Below the pieces are notes generated by a model. The model worked only from the letters and a program-made list of their open reading frames with translations, had not been told where the DNA came from and made no database searches. From Oleiagrimonas sp036379395 (GTDB lineage Bacteria > Pseudomonadota > Gammaproteobacteria > Xanthomonadales > Rhodanobacteraceae), in contig DASVGR010000006.1 of the NCBI GenBank assembly GCA_036379395.1, positions 1 through 43,508 of the forward strand: a stretch of 43,508 nt of DNA, in the 5' to 3' direction. Positions 16,826-25,340 of this stretch are shown here, piece by piece. Each line of letters opens with the position of its first letter. The first letter of the stretch is position 1. A program made the position numbers and the translations under genes.

Positions 16826-17839
16826 ATGTCCGATCATTCCCGCCGTCCTGTTCTCGTCGCCGACATCGGCGGTACCAACGCGCGCTTTGCCCTGGCCGAC
16901 ACCACCAGTCGACACCCGCTGCTGGAAGCCAGCATCAAGCGTTACCGCGTCGCCGACTTTGCCACGCCGGAAGACGCGGTACACCAGTACATTCGCGACA
17001 CCGGCCTGACGCCACGCCAGGCCGTGTTTGCCGTGGCCGGACACATTTACCAGGGCACCGTCAACGCGACCAACAGCCCATGGGAAATTTCCGTCACCGA
17101 GCTGTGCCGCAAGCTGGATCTGGACTCGGCCGACCTCATCAACGACTTTGCCGCGCAAAGCCTGAGCCTGCCGCTGCTCGGCCCGAAAGACGTCGTGCGC
17201 CTGGGCGAACCGGATGTGCCGGCCATTGGCAGCGCCGCCAGCCAGACCTTTGCCGTGGTCGGCCCCGGCACCGGCCTGGGCGTCGGTGCATTGCTGTTGC
17301 GTGACGGCCACTTCGAGGCCCTCGGCACCGAAGGCGGCCACACCGGGTTCGCGCCGGACACGCCCGAAGAAATCGACATCCTGCGTTTCCTGGCCACACG
17401 CTTCGGCCACGTGTCCAAGGAACGCCTGATCAGCGGCGACGGCCTGAGTCTCATCCACGAAGCCCTGATGGCCATCGACGGCACGCCAGGCACGCCATTG
17501 ACGCCGGAAGACATCACCGCACAAGCCCAGACGGGCGATGCCGGCTGCACGCGCGCCATCGAACATTTTTGCGCCATTTTCGGCGCCGTGGCCGGCGATG
17601 CCGTGCTGGCACTGGGCGGCTGGGATGGCGTGTATCTGGCCGGCGGCCTGCCGCCGCGGCTGCTGTCGTGGCTGACGCAAAGCACGTTCCGCGAACGTTT
17701 CGAGGCCAAGGGGCGCCTGGGCGACATCCTGCGCCGCACGCCCAGCCTCGTCGTCATCCATCCGCATGCCGGCCTGCTTGGTGCCGCCGCCAGCGCGGTG
17801 GTGATGCGCGGCGGTTCGCTGTTGCCGGGCAAGGCTTGA
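16826..17839 (+). CDS. glk: Glucokinase
   Basis: A 337-residue ATP-dependent hexokinase of the Glk (PF02685) family that makes glucose-6-phosphate, feeding the Zwf/Edd/Eda route encoded further along. Motifs: the N-terminal phosphate loop VADIGGTNARFALAD, AVAGHIYQGTVNATNSPWEIS, LINDFAAQSL, VGPGTGLGVGAL (adenosine-contacting), EGGHTGFAP and VYLAGGLPPR. No Shine-Dalgarno sequence is visible before the ATG. A TACTAT hexamer at 16793-16798 is a possible -10, giving a leader of about 20 bases. It stands alone between hemB and the band-7 gene. A second, more distant family member is encoded at 34070, within the sugar-uptake operon. Confidence 0.94.
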   Translation: MSDHSRRPVLVADIGGTNARFALADTTSRHPLLEASIKRYRVADFATPEDAVHQYIRDTGLTPRQAVFAVAGHIYQGTVNATNSPWEISVTELCRKLDLDSADLINDFAAQSLSLPLLGPKDVVRLGEPDVPAIGSAASQTFAVVGPGTGLGVGALLLRDGHFEALGTEGGHTGFAPDTPEEIDILRFLATRFGHVSKERLISGDGLSLIHEALMAIDGTPGTPLTPEDITAQAQTGDAGCTRAIEHFCAIFGAVAGDAVLALGGWDGVYLAGGLPPRLLSWLTQSTFRERFEAKGRLGDILRRTPSLVVIHPHAGLLGAAASAVVMRGGSLLPGKA

Positions 17840-17950
17840 AAATTTGCTTGTTTTCGCGTTAAATAAAAATTAAGACAAAGCGATTCATGCCGCTGTAGTC
17901 TTGATCGCATGCTTCAGGCGAATATCAACGCGTAACTCCCGGATTTGGCC

Positions 17951-18394
17951 ATGATTGTTTCCTTCACCGTCCTCAGCCTGCTTGGCCTCGTGGCCACGGC
18001 GCTGGCGTTGTCGGTGAAACGCATCCCCGAGGGCGAGGTGTACACGCTGCACCGCCGGCACGCTTCGATGCCGCAATTGCTGACGGCGGGCACGCACTGG
18101 ATCATGCCGTTGCGCGACCACATCGCGCACAAGATCAGCCTGGCCGGCCGCACGCTGCCGCTGGAAATCGATGACGCCGACGCCTCCCGCGCACGCGGCA
18201 ACATCTACTGGCAGGTGCTTGATCCGGCCCTGGCCGACGCCGTGATCGACCAGGCCGACCACCTCATTCGCGACGAGGCCCTGCAAGGCCTGCGCGAGGG
18301 TGACGATGCGGCGCGCCTGAAGGCGCGTCTCAATGACACCCTGCGTCCGCGTGGCCTGCTGGCCACGCGCGTGGACATGCACAGCGCCGCCTGA
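17951..18394 (+). CDS. Short SPFH/band 7-like membrane protein
   Basis: A 147-residue protein with one N-terminal membrane helix (FTVLSLLGLVATALALSV) followed by a shortened SPFH/band 7 domain: IPEGEVYTLHRRHA, LTAGTHWIMPLRDHIAHKIS, GNIYWQVLDPALADAVI and RLNDTLRPRGLLATRVDM. Normal family members are 250-320 residues with a coiled-coil tail after this point; here the protein ends, so it is either a minimal form or a remnant kept in frame. The upstream gap (17840-17950) is unusually AT-rich around 17860-17880, consistent with a promoter. The start is the ATG at 17951. A strong terminator follows. Function unknown. Confidence 0.72.
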   Translation: MIVSFTVLSLLGLVATALALSVKRIPEGEVYTLHRRHASMPQLLTAGTHWIMPLRDHIAHKISLAGRTLPLEIDDADASRARGNIYWQVLDPALADAVIDQADHLIRDEALQGLREGDDAARLKARLNDTLRPRGLLATRVDMHSAA

Positions 18395-18419
18395 AGGCGC
18401 ACCGTTCGGGGAGAGAGCC

Positions 18420-18454
18420 GCGCGGGTCCGTCGCCAAGACGGGCCCGCGCTTTT
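18420..18454 (+). terminator. Rho-independent terminator after the band-7 gene
   Basis: A 13-base stem (18420-18432 with 18438-18450, one G-U pair), loop GCCAA, then TTTT. It lies 26 bases after the stop codon. The T run overlaps a TATGAT hexamer (18454-18459) that could serve as the -10 of rsmG. Confidence 0.85.
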
Positions 18455-18494
18455 ATGATGGCCGTCCACGTTGCCATCACGCCAGCCGCCTGCC

Positions 18495-19133
18495 ATGGAT
18501 TTCCCCCGCCCTGCCCTCGAACGCCAGCTTGAAGACGGCGTGCGCGCCCTTGGCCTGTCGCTGCCCGACGGCGCCACGGCGCGGCTGATCGACTACCTGC
18601 AACTGCTGGCGCAATGGAACCGCACCTACAACCTCACCGCCGTGCGTGATCCGGCCGCGATGGTCACGCGCCATCTGCTCGACTCGCTGGCCCTGCTGCC
18701 GCACGTCACCGGTACTTCCGCCGCCGACCTGGGCAGCGGCGCCGGCCTGCCCGGCCTGGTGCTGGCCATCGCCGATCCGGCGCGCCGATGGCTGCTGGTC
18801 GACTCCAACGGCAAGAAGGCGCGCTTCTTGCGCGCGGCCGTGCGCGAGCTGGGGCTGGGCCATGTCGACGTGGCGCAGGAGCGCGTCGAAGCCGTCGACG
18901 GCACGTTCGACTGCATCACCGCGCGCGCCTTCGCCAGCCTGCCCGACATGCTCGCCTGGGGTGGTCACCTGCTGGCCGCCGACGGCCGCTGGCTGGCCAT
19001 GAAAGGCCAGCATCCGGACGGCGAGCTGGCCGCCCTGCCGGGCGGTTTTGCCGTGGAAGCCGAGCATCGGCTCACCGTCCCGGGCCTCGATGCCGCGCGC
19101 CATCTCATCATCCTGCATCGTCACGACGCCTGA
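18495..19133 (+). CDS. rsmG: 16S rRNA (guanine527-N7)-methyltransferase RsmG
   Basis: A 212-residue SAM-dependent methyltransferase (GidB) that modifies G527 in the 16S rRNA decoding region. Motifs: LLAQWNRTYNLTAVRDPAAM, HLLDSLALLP, the SAM loop ADLGSGAGLPGLVLAIA, DSNGKKARFLR and ITARAFASLPDMLAW. The ATG at 18495 matches the usual family start. It is followed 49 bases later by parA, an arrangement found near the chromosome origin in many bacteria. The usual partner mnmG (gidA) is not next to it here. Confidence 0.95.
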   Translation: MDFPRPALERQLEDGVRALGLSLPDGATARLIDYLQLLAQWNRTYNLTAVRDPAAMVTRHLLDSLALLPHVTGTSAADLGSGAGLPGLVLAIADPARRWLLVDSNGKKARFLRAAVRELGLGHVDVAQERVEAVDGTFDCITARAFASLPDMLAWGGHLLAADGRWLAMKGQHPDGELAALPGGFAVEAEHRLTVPGLDAARHLIILHRHDA

Positions 19134-19182
19134 GCGCGCGGCCCATGCTACGCTTTGCGTCCGTCCGCAAACTCGATCCGCC

Positions 19183-19974
19183 ATGACGCGCATCATCGCC
19201 ATCGCCAACCAGAAGGGTGGCGTCGGCAAGACCACCACTTCCGTCAACCTCGCCGCGGCGCTGGCCGAGGCACGGCGGCGCGTGCTGCTGGTGGATCTGG
19301 ACCCGCAGGGCAACGCCACCATGGCGTCCGGCGTGGACAAGAACGAAGCCAGCCCCAACGGTTGCGACGTGCTGCTGGGCGAGGCGCCCATCAACGAAGC
19401 CATCGTCAAGACCGAAGCCGGCTTCGATCTTTTGCCCGGCAGCGGCGATCTCACCGCCGCCGAGCTCAAGCTGATGGACGCGCTGGCGCGCGAATCGCGC
19501 CTGGCCGACCAACTGGCCAAGACCGGCGACCACTACCACACCATCCTCATCGACTGCCCGCCGTCTCTGCATCTTTTGACGCTGAACGCGCTGACCGCCG
19601 CCAACGGCGTGCTGATTCCGGTGCAATGCGAATACTTCGCGCTGGAAGGCCTGTCCAGCCTGCTCGACACCATTGCCGCGGTGCGCCAGAGGCTCAATCC
19701 CGGCCTGGAAATCGAAGGCCTGCTGCGCACCATGTACGACGTGCGCAACAACCTGGGCAACGACGTGTCCACGCAGCTTACCGAACACTTCGGCGACAAG
19801 GTGCTGCGCTCGATCATCCCGCGCAACGTGCGTCTGGCCGAGGCCCCCAGCTTCGGCAAACCCATCAACCTGTACGACCGTGCCTCGCGCGGCGCCATCG
19901 CCTACCTCGGGCTTGCCGGCGAAATGATCCGCCGCGAACGCAAGGCGGCGCAGGCCGCCGCCGCATCCAACTAG
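19183..19974 (+). CDS. parA: Chromosome-partitioning ATPase ParA
   Basis: A 263-residue Walker-type ATPase that moves the ParB-parS complex during chromosome segregation. It starts MTRIIAIANQKGGVGKTTT, containing the deviant Walker A motif with both lysines, followed by LLVDLDPQGNATMASGV (Walker A' / switch) and ILIDCPPSLHLLTLNAL (Walker B). It lacks the N-terminal DNA-binding extension of plasmid ParA type Ia, so it is the chromosomal Soj type. It forms a unit with rsmG upstream and parB nine bases downstream. Confidence 0.96.
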   Translation: MTRIIAIANQKGGVGKTTTSVNLAAALAEARRRVLLVDLDPQGNATMASGVDKNEASPNGCDVLLGEAPINEAIVKTEAGFDLLPGSGDLTAAELKLMDALARESRLADQLAKTGDHYHTILIDCPPSLHLLTLNALTAANGVLIPVQCEYFALEGLSSLLDTIAAVRQRLNPGLEIEGLLRTMYDVRNNLGNDVSTQLTEHFGDKVLRSIIPRNVRLAEAPSFGKPINLYDRASRGAIAYLGLAGEMIRRERKAAQAAAASN

Positions 19975-19983
19975 GAGATTTCA

Positions 19984-20847
19984 ATGGCCGCCAAGAAACG
20001 CGGACTGGGTCGTGGCCTCGATGCCCTTTTGAGCAACACCGGCAACGCCAGCCCGGGCAGCGGCGACGAAGGCGAACTGCGTTCGCTGGCCATTGAAACC
20101 ATCGTGCCCGGCGCCTACCAGCCGCGCCGCCACTGGAACGCCGAGGCGCTGGACGAGCTGGCCGAGTCGATCAAGGCACAAGGCCTCATCCAGCCCGTCG
20201 TGGTGCGCTCCATCGGCCCCGGCAAATTCGAGCTGATCGCCGGCGAACGACGCTGGCGCGCGGCGCAGAAAGCCAGCCTGAAAACCATACCCGCGCTGGT
20301 CAAGGACGTCGACGAACAAGCCGTGCCGGCCATGGCGCTGATCGAAAACATCCAGCGCCAGGACCTCACCCCGCTGGAAGAAGCCGACGCCCTCAAGCGC
20401 CTCATCGACGACTTCAACCTCACCCACCAGCAGGCCGCCGACGCCGTCGGCCGCTCGCGCGCGGCCGTGTCCAACCTGCTGCGCCTGATCGACCTGCCCG
20501 ACGCCATCCGCAAGCTGCTCGACGAAGGCAAGCTGGAAATGGGCCACGCGCGCTGCCTGCTGACACTCAGCGAAGCCATCGCCGTACCGCTGGCGCGCCA
20601 GGCCGCGATGCTCGGCTGGTCCGTGCGCGAACTGGAACAAGCCGCCCGCCGCGCGCAGACCGGCGCCGGCAAAAAGCCCAAGCCGCACCCGCGCGATGCC
20701 GACCTGGAATCGCTCGAACGCGAATTGTCCGAGCACCTGGCCGCCCGCGTGGAAGTGATCCCCGGCCGCGGCGGCCACGGCAAGCTCACCATCCACTACC
20801 ACTCGCTGGATGAGTTGGACGGCATTCTGGAGCGCGTGCGGCGCTGA
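19984..20847 (+). CDS. parB: Chromosome-partitioning protein ParB
   Basis: A 287-residue CTP-dependent DNA clamp that loads at parS and is positioned by ParA. The CTP-binding region contains PGAYQPRRHW, LAESIKAQGLIQPVVVR and the GERRWRAAQKA patch. It is followed by the NIQRQDLTPLEEADALKRLI motif, the helix-turn-helix LTHQQAADAVGRSRAAVSNL, a linker with KKPKPHPRD, and a C-terminal dimerisation segment (KLTIHYHSLDELDGILERV). AGGAGA precedes the ATG at the proper distance. No parS-like sequence (TGTTTCACGTGAAACA) was noticed near it. Confidence 0.96.
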   Translation: MAAKKRGLGRGLDALLSNTGNASPGSGDEGELRSLAIETIVPGAYQPRRHWNAEALDELAESIKAQGLIQPVVVRSIGPGKFELIAGERRWRAAQKASLKTIPALVKDVDEQAVPAMALIENIQRQDLTPLEEADALKRLIDDFNLTHQQAADAVGRSRAAVSNLLRLIDLPDAIRKLLDEGKLEMGHARCLLTLSEAIAVPLARQAAMLGWSVRELEQAARRAQTGAGKKPKPHPRDADLESLERELSEHLAARVEVIPGRGGHGKLTIHYHSLDELDGILERVRR

Positions 20848-20890
20848 GCGTGCGGCGCTGAGTTCCCGCTTTTGGCATGCCCGAATCTGC

Positions 20891-20896
20891 GATAAT
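20891..20896 (+). promoter_or_regulatory. Candidate -10 element for the glycosyltransferase gene
   Basis: GATAAT lies 25 bases before the ATG at 20921, and TTGGCA (20872-20877) is upstream with a short 13-base spacing. The gap after parB is small, so this may be an internal promoter. Confidence 0.35.
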
Positions 20897-20920
20897 GGCG
20901 CGTCAATCCGGGAAAAGCCC

Positions 20921-21640
20921 ATGCCCCAACTGTCCGTCGTCGTGCCGGTCTTCAACGAGCGCGACAACATCCCCCCATTGCTGGCCGAAATCACGACCGC
21001 CCTGCGCGGCCGCATCGACTTCGAAGTGCTTTATGTCGACGACGACAGCGACGACGATTCGCTCGCCGTGCTCAAACAGGCACGCGCGACCTGCCCGGAG
21101 CTGCGCGTGTTGCATCACACGCAGCGCAGTGGCCAGAGCACGGCCGTGTGGAACGGCATCCGCGCGGCCAAGGCGCCATGGGTGGCCACGCTGGACGGCG
21201 ACGGCCAGAACGATCCGGCCGACATCCCCAAACTGCTGGCCGCGCGTGACGCGGCGGACGCCAACGTGCGCTTGCTGGCCGGCTGGCGCACCACGCGCAA
21301 GGACAGCTTCAACAAGCGCATCAGTTCGAAGATCGCCAATGCGGTGCGCTCGCGCATGTTGCGCGACGCCACGCCGGATACCGGTTGCGGGCTGAAGCTG
21401 ATCGAGCGCGAAACGTTTCTGCGCCTGCCGTATTTCGACCACATGCACCGCTACCTGCCTGCGCTGGTCAAGCGCGCCGGGTTCGAAAGCCGGTCGATTC
21501 CGGTCGGCCACCGCCCGCGCACGCGCGGCACGTCCAAATACGGCATGCTCGACCGCTTGTGGGTCGGCCTGTATGACCTGCGCGGCGTGGCGTGGTTGCT
21601 GCGTCGGGCCAAGGTGACGGGCGTCGACGAAATCCGCTGA
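20921..21640 (+). CDS. Family 2 glycosyltransferase, polyprenyl-phosphate type
   Basis: A 239-residue GT-A fold enzyme like dolichyl-phosphate mannosyltransferase and ArnC: LSVVVPVFNERDNIPPLLAEI, VLYVDDDSDDDSLAVL, the donor-site ATLDGDGQNDPADI, the TGCGLKLIERETF segment and the C-terminal RPRTRGTSKYGM motif. No C-terminal membrane helices are present, so it probably binds lipid phosphate at the membrane surface. In related genomes such genes are often followed by a LpxB-N-like membrane gene and a mannosyltransferase; neither is present here. A short hairpin (GCGTTTGG-CCGT-CCAAACGC, 21641-21660) starts directly after the stop and may end the transcript. The sugar and acceptor are unknown. Confidence 0.88.
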   Translation: MPQLSVVVPVFNERDNIPPLLAEITTALRGRIDFEVLYVDDDSDDDSLAVLKQARATCPELRVLHHTQRSGQSTAVWNGIRAAKAPWVATLDGDGQNDPADIPKLLAARDAADANVRLLAGWRTTRKDSFNKRISSKIANAVRSRMLRDATPDTGCGLKLIERETFLRLPYFDHMHRYLPALVKRAGFESRSIPVGHRPRTRGTSKYGMLDRLWVGLYDLRGVAWLLRRAKVTGVDEIR

Positions 21641-21660
21641 GCGTTTGGCCGTCCAAACGC
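21641..21660 (+). terminator. Weak hairpin after the glycosyltransferase gene
   Basis: A perfect 8-base stem, GCGTTTGG and CCAAACGC, with loop CCGT begins directly after the stop codon. No T run follows, so it may be a weak terminator or RNA-stabilising structure. Confidence 0.45.
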
Positions 21661-21725
21661 CGGAAGCCCCTTCGATCAGGATCACCGACAGCGTATGCTG
21701 ATGGCAGTGCAACACGGAGATTGCC

Positions 21726-22076
21726 ATGACTATTGCCATCAAACGCGCCTATGAAGAACCGGCACCGACGGATGGTCAGCGCGTTCTCGTCGACCGCCTG
21801 TGGCCGCGCGGCGTCAGCAAGGACAAGGCCGCCCTGGACGAATGGCTGAAAGACATCGCGCCATCCAACGAACTGCGCAAATGGTTCGGCCACGAACCGG
21901 CCAAGTTTGCCGAGTTCAAGAAGCGCTTCATTGCCGAGCTGGACGCCAACGAGGCCGGCTGGAAACCGCTGCTGGAACGCGCGCGCAAAGGCCCGCTGAC
22001 GCTCGTCTACAGCGCGCACGACGAGGCGCACAACAACGCTGTCGTGATCAAGGCGTATCTGGAAAAGCGGCTGTAA
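21726..22076 (+). CDS. DUF488 family protein
   Basis: A 116-residue soluble protein of the DUF488 family. Diagnostic motifs are VLVDRLWPRGVSKDKAALDEWLKDIAPS, divided as RLWPRGV and WLKDIAPS, then LRKWFGHEP, F-x-KRF, and LTLVYSAHDEAHNNAVVIKAYL. The family is widely conserved with no settled activity. GGAGA precedes the ATG, and TATGCT at 21694-21699 is a plausible -10. A REPIN follows its stop codon. Confidence 0.88.
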   Translation: MTIAIKRAYEEPAPTDGQRVLVDRLWPRGVSKDKAALDEWLKDIAPSNELRKWFGHEPAKFAEFKKRFIAELDANEAGWKPLLERARKGPLTLVYSAHDEAHNNAVVIKAYLEKRL

Positions 22077-22095
22077 CACGCCACACCGCAAGGTT

Positions 22096-22152
22096 CATCG
22101 CGCGCAGGCGCGCTCCTGCGAAAAGCGGCAGGAGCCGGCCTGCCGGCGACCA
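22096..22152. repeat. REPIN (two inverted REP sequences)
   Basis: CATCGCGCGCAGGCGCGCTC at 22096-22115 (ending CTGCG) faces GCAGGAGCCGGCCTGCCGGC at 22128-22147 (ending GACC), with a short AAAAG spacer. Placed between the convergent DUF488 and nagA genes. Confidence 0.8.
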
Positions 22153-22169
22153 CATGTCACCCGCGGGCC

Positions 22170-23327
22170 TCAAGCCGCGGCAGGCGACGCTTCGCGCTGG
22201 CCGCCAATCCAGGTTTCGACCATGTTGAGGTTGTCGTCCAGCACCGCGAAATCGGCGCGGTAGCCGGCGGCGATGCGGCCGTGGGTGGCGGACAGGCCGA
22301 GGAAATCGGCCGGCCAGGTGGACGCCATGCGCGCGGCTTCGTCCAGCGACAAACCCAGCAGTTCCACGCAGTTGCGCACGGCCGTGGCCATGTCCAGGGC
22401 GGAACCGGCAAACACGCCCTTGTCGGTCTGGCACACGCCATCGACCGCGATGATGGTTTCGCCGTTGAGCACAAAGCTGGGGTTGTCCGCGCCGACCGGC
22501 GGCATCGCGTCGGTGACGAGAAACATCTTGCCGCGCGGCTTGGCGGCGATGGCCACGCGCAGGCTGGCCGGCGCCACGTGATGGCCGTCGACGATGATGC
22601 CGCACCAGCTGTGCGCGTCTTCCAACGCGGCGCCGACCACGCCCGGTTCGCGGCTGTTGAATGGTGTCATGGCGTTGAACAGGTGCGTGAAGCCGCGCAC
22701 GCCCACGCCCAATGCCTTGCGCACGGTGGCGTAGTCGGACGCGGTATGCCCGGCCGACACAATGACGCCGTGCGCCAGAAACGCCTCGATGGTGGCCAGC
22801 GGCACGCGCTCGGGTGCCAGCGTCAGCAGCGTGACACCGCGCTTGAGCGAGCTGGCCAGCGCCACGTCCTTGGCATCCGGCACGCGGAAAAATTCGGCGT
22901 CGTGCACGCCCTTGCGCGCCGGCGCGATGAACGGGCCTTCCAGATGGATGCCGAGGATGCCGGGCACGCCGACGGCAATGGCATCATCCACGGCCTGGAT
23001 GCCGGCACGCATCACTTCCGGCGTGTCGCTGATCAAGGTCGGCAGCATGGCCGTGGTGCCGAACTTGCGATGCGCCGCGGCAATCGTGCGGATGCCTTCC
23101 ACCGTCGGCGTCTCGTTGAGCAGCACGCCGCCACCGCCATTGACCTGGCAGTCGATGAAGCCGGGCAGCAGGTAATGGCCTTCCAGATCGCAACGCTCGG
23201 CCGCGCGCACGCGCGGATCGGACGGCAGGGCCAGACCGGTGATGCGGCCGGCGTCGACGAGGACGGCAAAACCGTGCTGCAGGCCGTGGCCGGTAAGAAC
23301 GCGCGCGTTGACGATGGCGGTAGTCAT
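22170..23327 (-). CDS. nagA: N-acetylglucosamine-6-phosphate deacetylase
   Basis: A 385-residue amidohydrolase that deacetylates GlcNAc-6-P to GlcN-6-P and acetate. Motifs in order: GHYLLPGFIDCQVNGGGGVL, LGIHLEGPFIAPARKG (metal glutamate), VSAGHTASDY, FTHLFNAMTPFNSREPGVVG, IIVDGHHVAPASL, FLVTDAMPPVG (catalytic aspartate) and GYRADFAVLDDNLNMVETWIGG. The ATG at 23327 has AGGAAA upstream. It is last in the minus-strand order nagR, nagB-II, nagA, separated from nagB-II by 133 bases that include a 9-base-stem hairpin. A REPIN lies after the gene. Confidence 0.96.
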   Translation of the reverse strand: MTTAIVNARVLTGHGLQHGFAVLVDAGRITGLALPSDPRVRAAERCDLEGHYLLPGFIDCQVNGGGGVLLNETPTVEGIRTIAAAHRKFGTTAMLPTLISDTPEVMRAGIQAVDDAIAVGVPGILGIHLEGPFIAPARKGVHDAEFFRVPDAKDVALASSLKRGVTLLTLAPERVPLATIEAFLAHGVIVSAGHTASDYATVRKALGVGVRGFTHLFNAMTPFNSREPGVVGAALEDAHSWCGIIVDGHHVAPASLRVAIAAKPRGKMFLVTDAMPPVGADNPSFVLNGETIIAVDGVCQTDKGVFAGSALDMATAVRNCVELLGLSLDEAARMASTWPADFLGLSATHGRIAAGYRADFAVLDDNLNMVETWIGGQREASPAAA

Positions 23328-23422
23328 GGGTATTTCCTGAAGGCTTGATGGACGCGCCGGCAAATCGTCGACACGCGCAGACGCGGGTTGATCACGGCCC
23401 GCCAATCGCGATGCAAAACGTT

Positions 23423-23452
23423 GGCGGCGCGCCCGGAGGGTGACGCGCCGCC
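23423..23452 (-). other. Hairpin between nagB-II and nagA
   Basis: A perfect 9-base stem (GGCGGCGCG with CGCGCCGCC) around a 12-base loop begins eight bases after the nagB-II stop on the minus strand. No T run follows, so it is more likely an mRNA processing or stability element than a terminator. Confidence 0.5.
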
Positions 23453-23460
23453 ACGCACAC

Positions 23461-24522
23461 TCAGACCGTTTCGGTCACCTTGTTGAGATACGGCGGCACG
23501 TCCGGGTTGTGGCCGCGCGCAAGTGCCAATGCGTTGACGGCCGGATAGAAACTCTGCACGGCCAGCAGCGGCGCGACCAGCGGATGCGGCGCCGGCACGA
23601 TCGGCAGCGCGTCGGCATCGTTGTCGCCCGGAATGGCCGACCACACGCGCGCGCCGCGCGCACGAAAATCACGCACCGTCGCCAGCGTGCCTTCCAGCGT
23701 GCCGTCATCCTGGCCCACGGCCAGCACCGGAAAGCCTTCGCCGACGATGGCCATCGGCCCGTGGCGCACTTCGGCGCTGCTGTAGGCCTCGGCGTGCAGG
23801 CCGCTGGTTTCCTTGAATTTCAGCGCCATTTCCTGCGCGGCGCCGAAGCCGAAGCCACGACCCAGCACGAACAGGTTGCGCGCATCGCGCAGGCCGGCCA
23901 CCAGCGGCGACCAATCGGCCGCCAAAGCGCGGCGCATGGCTTCGGGCGTGTCATGCAGCGCATTGACGAGCGGCGCGCGATCGGCCCAGCGCGCCACCAG
24001 ATGCAACACCGCGCCCAGCGTGGCGAGGAAGCTCTTGGTCGCGGCCACGCTTTTTTCCGGACCGGCGCGCAGCGGCACGACCCAGTCGGCCAGTTGCGCC
24101 AGCGGCGAATCTTCCACGTTGACCAGCGCCACGACACGCGCACCGGCCTTCTGCGCCGCCTCGGCGTTGCGGATCAAGTCCGGGCTTTTGCCCGACTGCG
24201 AAGCCACGATGTACAGCGCGTCACGCAGCTGCTGCGGCACGGCGTACACCGACTCGACCGACGGCGAGACCGATGCCGTGACCAGACCCAGTTGCGTCTC
24301 GATGGCGTACTTGGCAAACGTGCAGGCGTGGTCGGAACTGCCGCGCGCGCACGTCACCACGAAGCGCGGCGGACGCGCGCGCAGCTCGGCCACCAACTGG
24401 CGGATGATCTCGTCATTGGCCGCCAGCTGGCGCTCCAGGACGGCCGGTGCTTCGCCGGCTTCGGCGTGCATGCGAGTGGCATCGGGGGCCGGCAACGGTG
24501 ACGGCTCGTGGGTCTGGGTCAT
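23461..24522 (-). CDS. nagB-II: Glucosamine-6-phosphate deaminase, SIS-domain type (NagB-II)
   Basis: A 353-residue protein with two SIS domains resembling the isomerase half of GlmS, but without the glutaminase domain. Such proteins next to nagA are GlcN-6-P deaminases, giving fructose-6-P and ammonia. Motifs: VVTCARGSSDHACTFAKY (sugar-phosphate loop), VASQSGKSPDLI, EKSVAATKSF, the second-domain LGRGFGFGAAQEMALKFKE, YSSAEVRHGPMAIV and the GlmS-like C-terminus HNPDVPPYLNKVTETV. AGGAA precedes the ATG at 24522. It lies 32 bases after nagR on the same strand. AgaS-type (galactosamine) specificity is less likely because of the nagA and nagR neighbours. Confidence 0.9.
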   Translation of the reverse strand: MTQTHEPSPLPAPDATRMHAEAGEAPAVLERQLAANDEIIRQLVAELRARPPRFVVTCARGSSDHACTFAKYAIETQLGLVTASVSPSVESVYAVPQQLRDALYIVASQSGKSPDLIRNAEAAQKAGARVVALVNVEDSPLAQLADWVVPLRAGPEKSVAATKSFLATLGAVLHLVARWADRAPLVNALHDTPEAMRRALAADWSPLVAGLRDARNLFVLGRGFGFGAAQEMALKFKETSGLHAEAYSSAEVRHGPMAIVGEGFPVLAVGQDDGTLEGTLATVRDFRARGARVWSAIPGDNDADALPIVPAPHPLVAPLLAVQSFYPAVNALALARGHNPDVPPYLNKVTETV

Positions 24523-24554
24523 GGGGATTCCTGTGGAGTGAATGGACGGGCGAG

Positions 24555-25298
24555 TCAATCGCCTTGCAGCTCGGCCACGAAGTCGTACACGTCGCCGCGG
24601 TACCACGAGCGCGAAAACTCGACCACGCGCCCGTCGGCGGAAAAACTGCGCCGCTCCAGCGCCAGGCCGGCACTGCCGACCGGCACCTTGAGCATGTGCG
24701 CCTGCTCGGCGCCGAAGTTGACCGCGCGTATGCGCTGCAGGCCGCGTACCGGGCGGCAACCCAGCGTTTCGAGCACGGCGTACAACGAGTCGGTGACCAT
24801 GATCGGATCATCCAGCACCGCGCGCGGAATGGAGCTGCGCTCGATCGCCAGCGGCTCGTCCGCGCCGTAGCGCAGGCGGTACAGCCGCGCCACTTCGGCA
24901 CCCGGCGACAGGTTCAGCGCCATGGCTTCTTCCGGCGTCACTTCGCCGATTTCGCGCTCCAGAAACACCGAGCGCGGGTTGAGCCCGCGCGCGCGCAAAT
25001 CCTCGGTGAAGCTGGTCATGCGCGACATCGGCTTGACGATGCGCTCGGCCACGAAGGTGCCGGCGCCGTGGCGCTGGGTCAGCACGCCGTCCTCGACCAG
25101 CCCGGCAATGGCCTTGCGCACGGTCACCCGCGACAACGCCAACTGCCGCGCCAGCTCGCGTTCGCTGGGCAACACCTGGCCCGGCTCGACGGCACCGCGC
25201 TCTACCGAGCTGCGGATCGCGCGACGCAGGCGCAGATAAGCCGGAGCGTGACTGCCATCGCTCAGGCGCTGGTATTCATTGAGTAGGACGGCTTCCAT
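24555..25298 (-). CDS. nagR: GntR/HutC family transcriptional regulator (NagR type)
   Basis: A 247-residue repressor. The N-terminal winged helix-turn-helix runs PAYLRLRRAIRSSVERG, LPSERELARQLALSRVTVRKAI, and GVLTQRHGAGTFV. After it comes a UTRA effector domain (SFTEDLRARGLNPRSV, YRLRYGADEPLAIERSSIPR, AVNFGAEQAHMLKVPVGSAGLALERRSF and SRSWYRGDVYDFVAEL). Proteins of this family that head nag operons sense GlcN-6-P or GlcNAc-6-P. The start at 25298 is an ATG with only a weak ribosome site (frame open to 25589). It is divergent from zwf, and the shared 127-base gap holds palindromes that may be its operator. Confidence 0.9.
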   Translation of the reverse strand: MEAVLLNEYQRLSDGSHAPAYLRLRRAIRSSVERGAVEPGQVLPSERELARQLALSRVTVRKAIAGLVEDGVLTQRHGAGTFVAERIVKPMSRMTSFTEDLRARGLNPRSVFLEREIGEVTPEEAMALNLSPGAEVARLYRLRYGADEPLAIERSSIPRAVLDDPIMVTDSLYAVLETLGCRPVRGLQRIRAVNFGAEQAHMLKVPVGSAGLALERRSFSADGRVVEFSRSWYRGDVYDFVAELQGD

Positions 25299-25340
25299 GC
25301 CGGAAGGATGCCAATAAAATACCAGTTCGTCAATATGGCC

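Noticed and set aside
19183..20847. Possible parS centromere near parAB
   Set aside because: No sequence close to TGTTTCACGTGAAACA was noticed in or around the genes. I cannot exclude a degenerate site without a computed scan.
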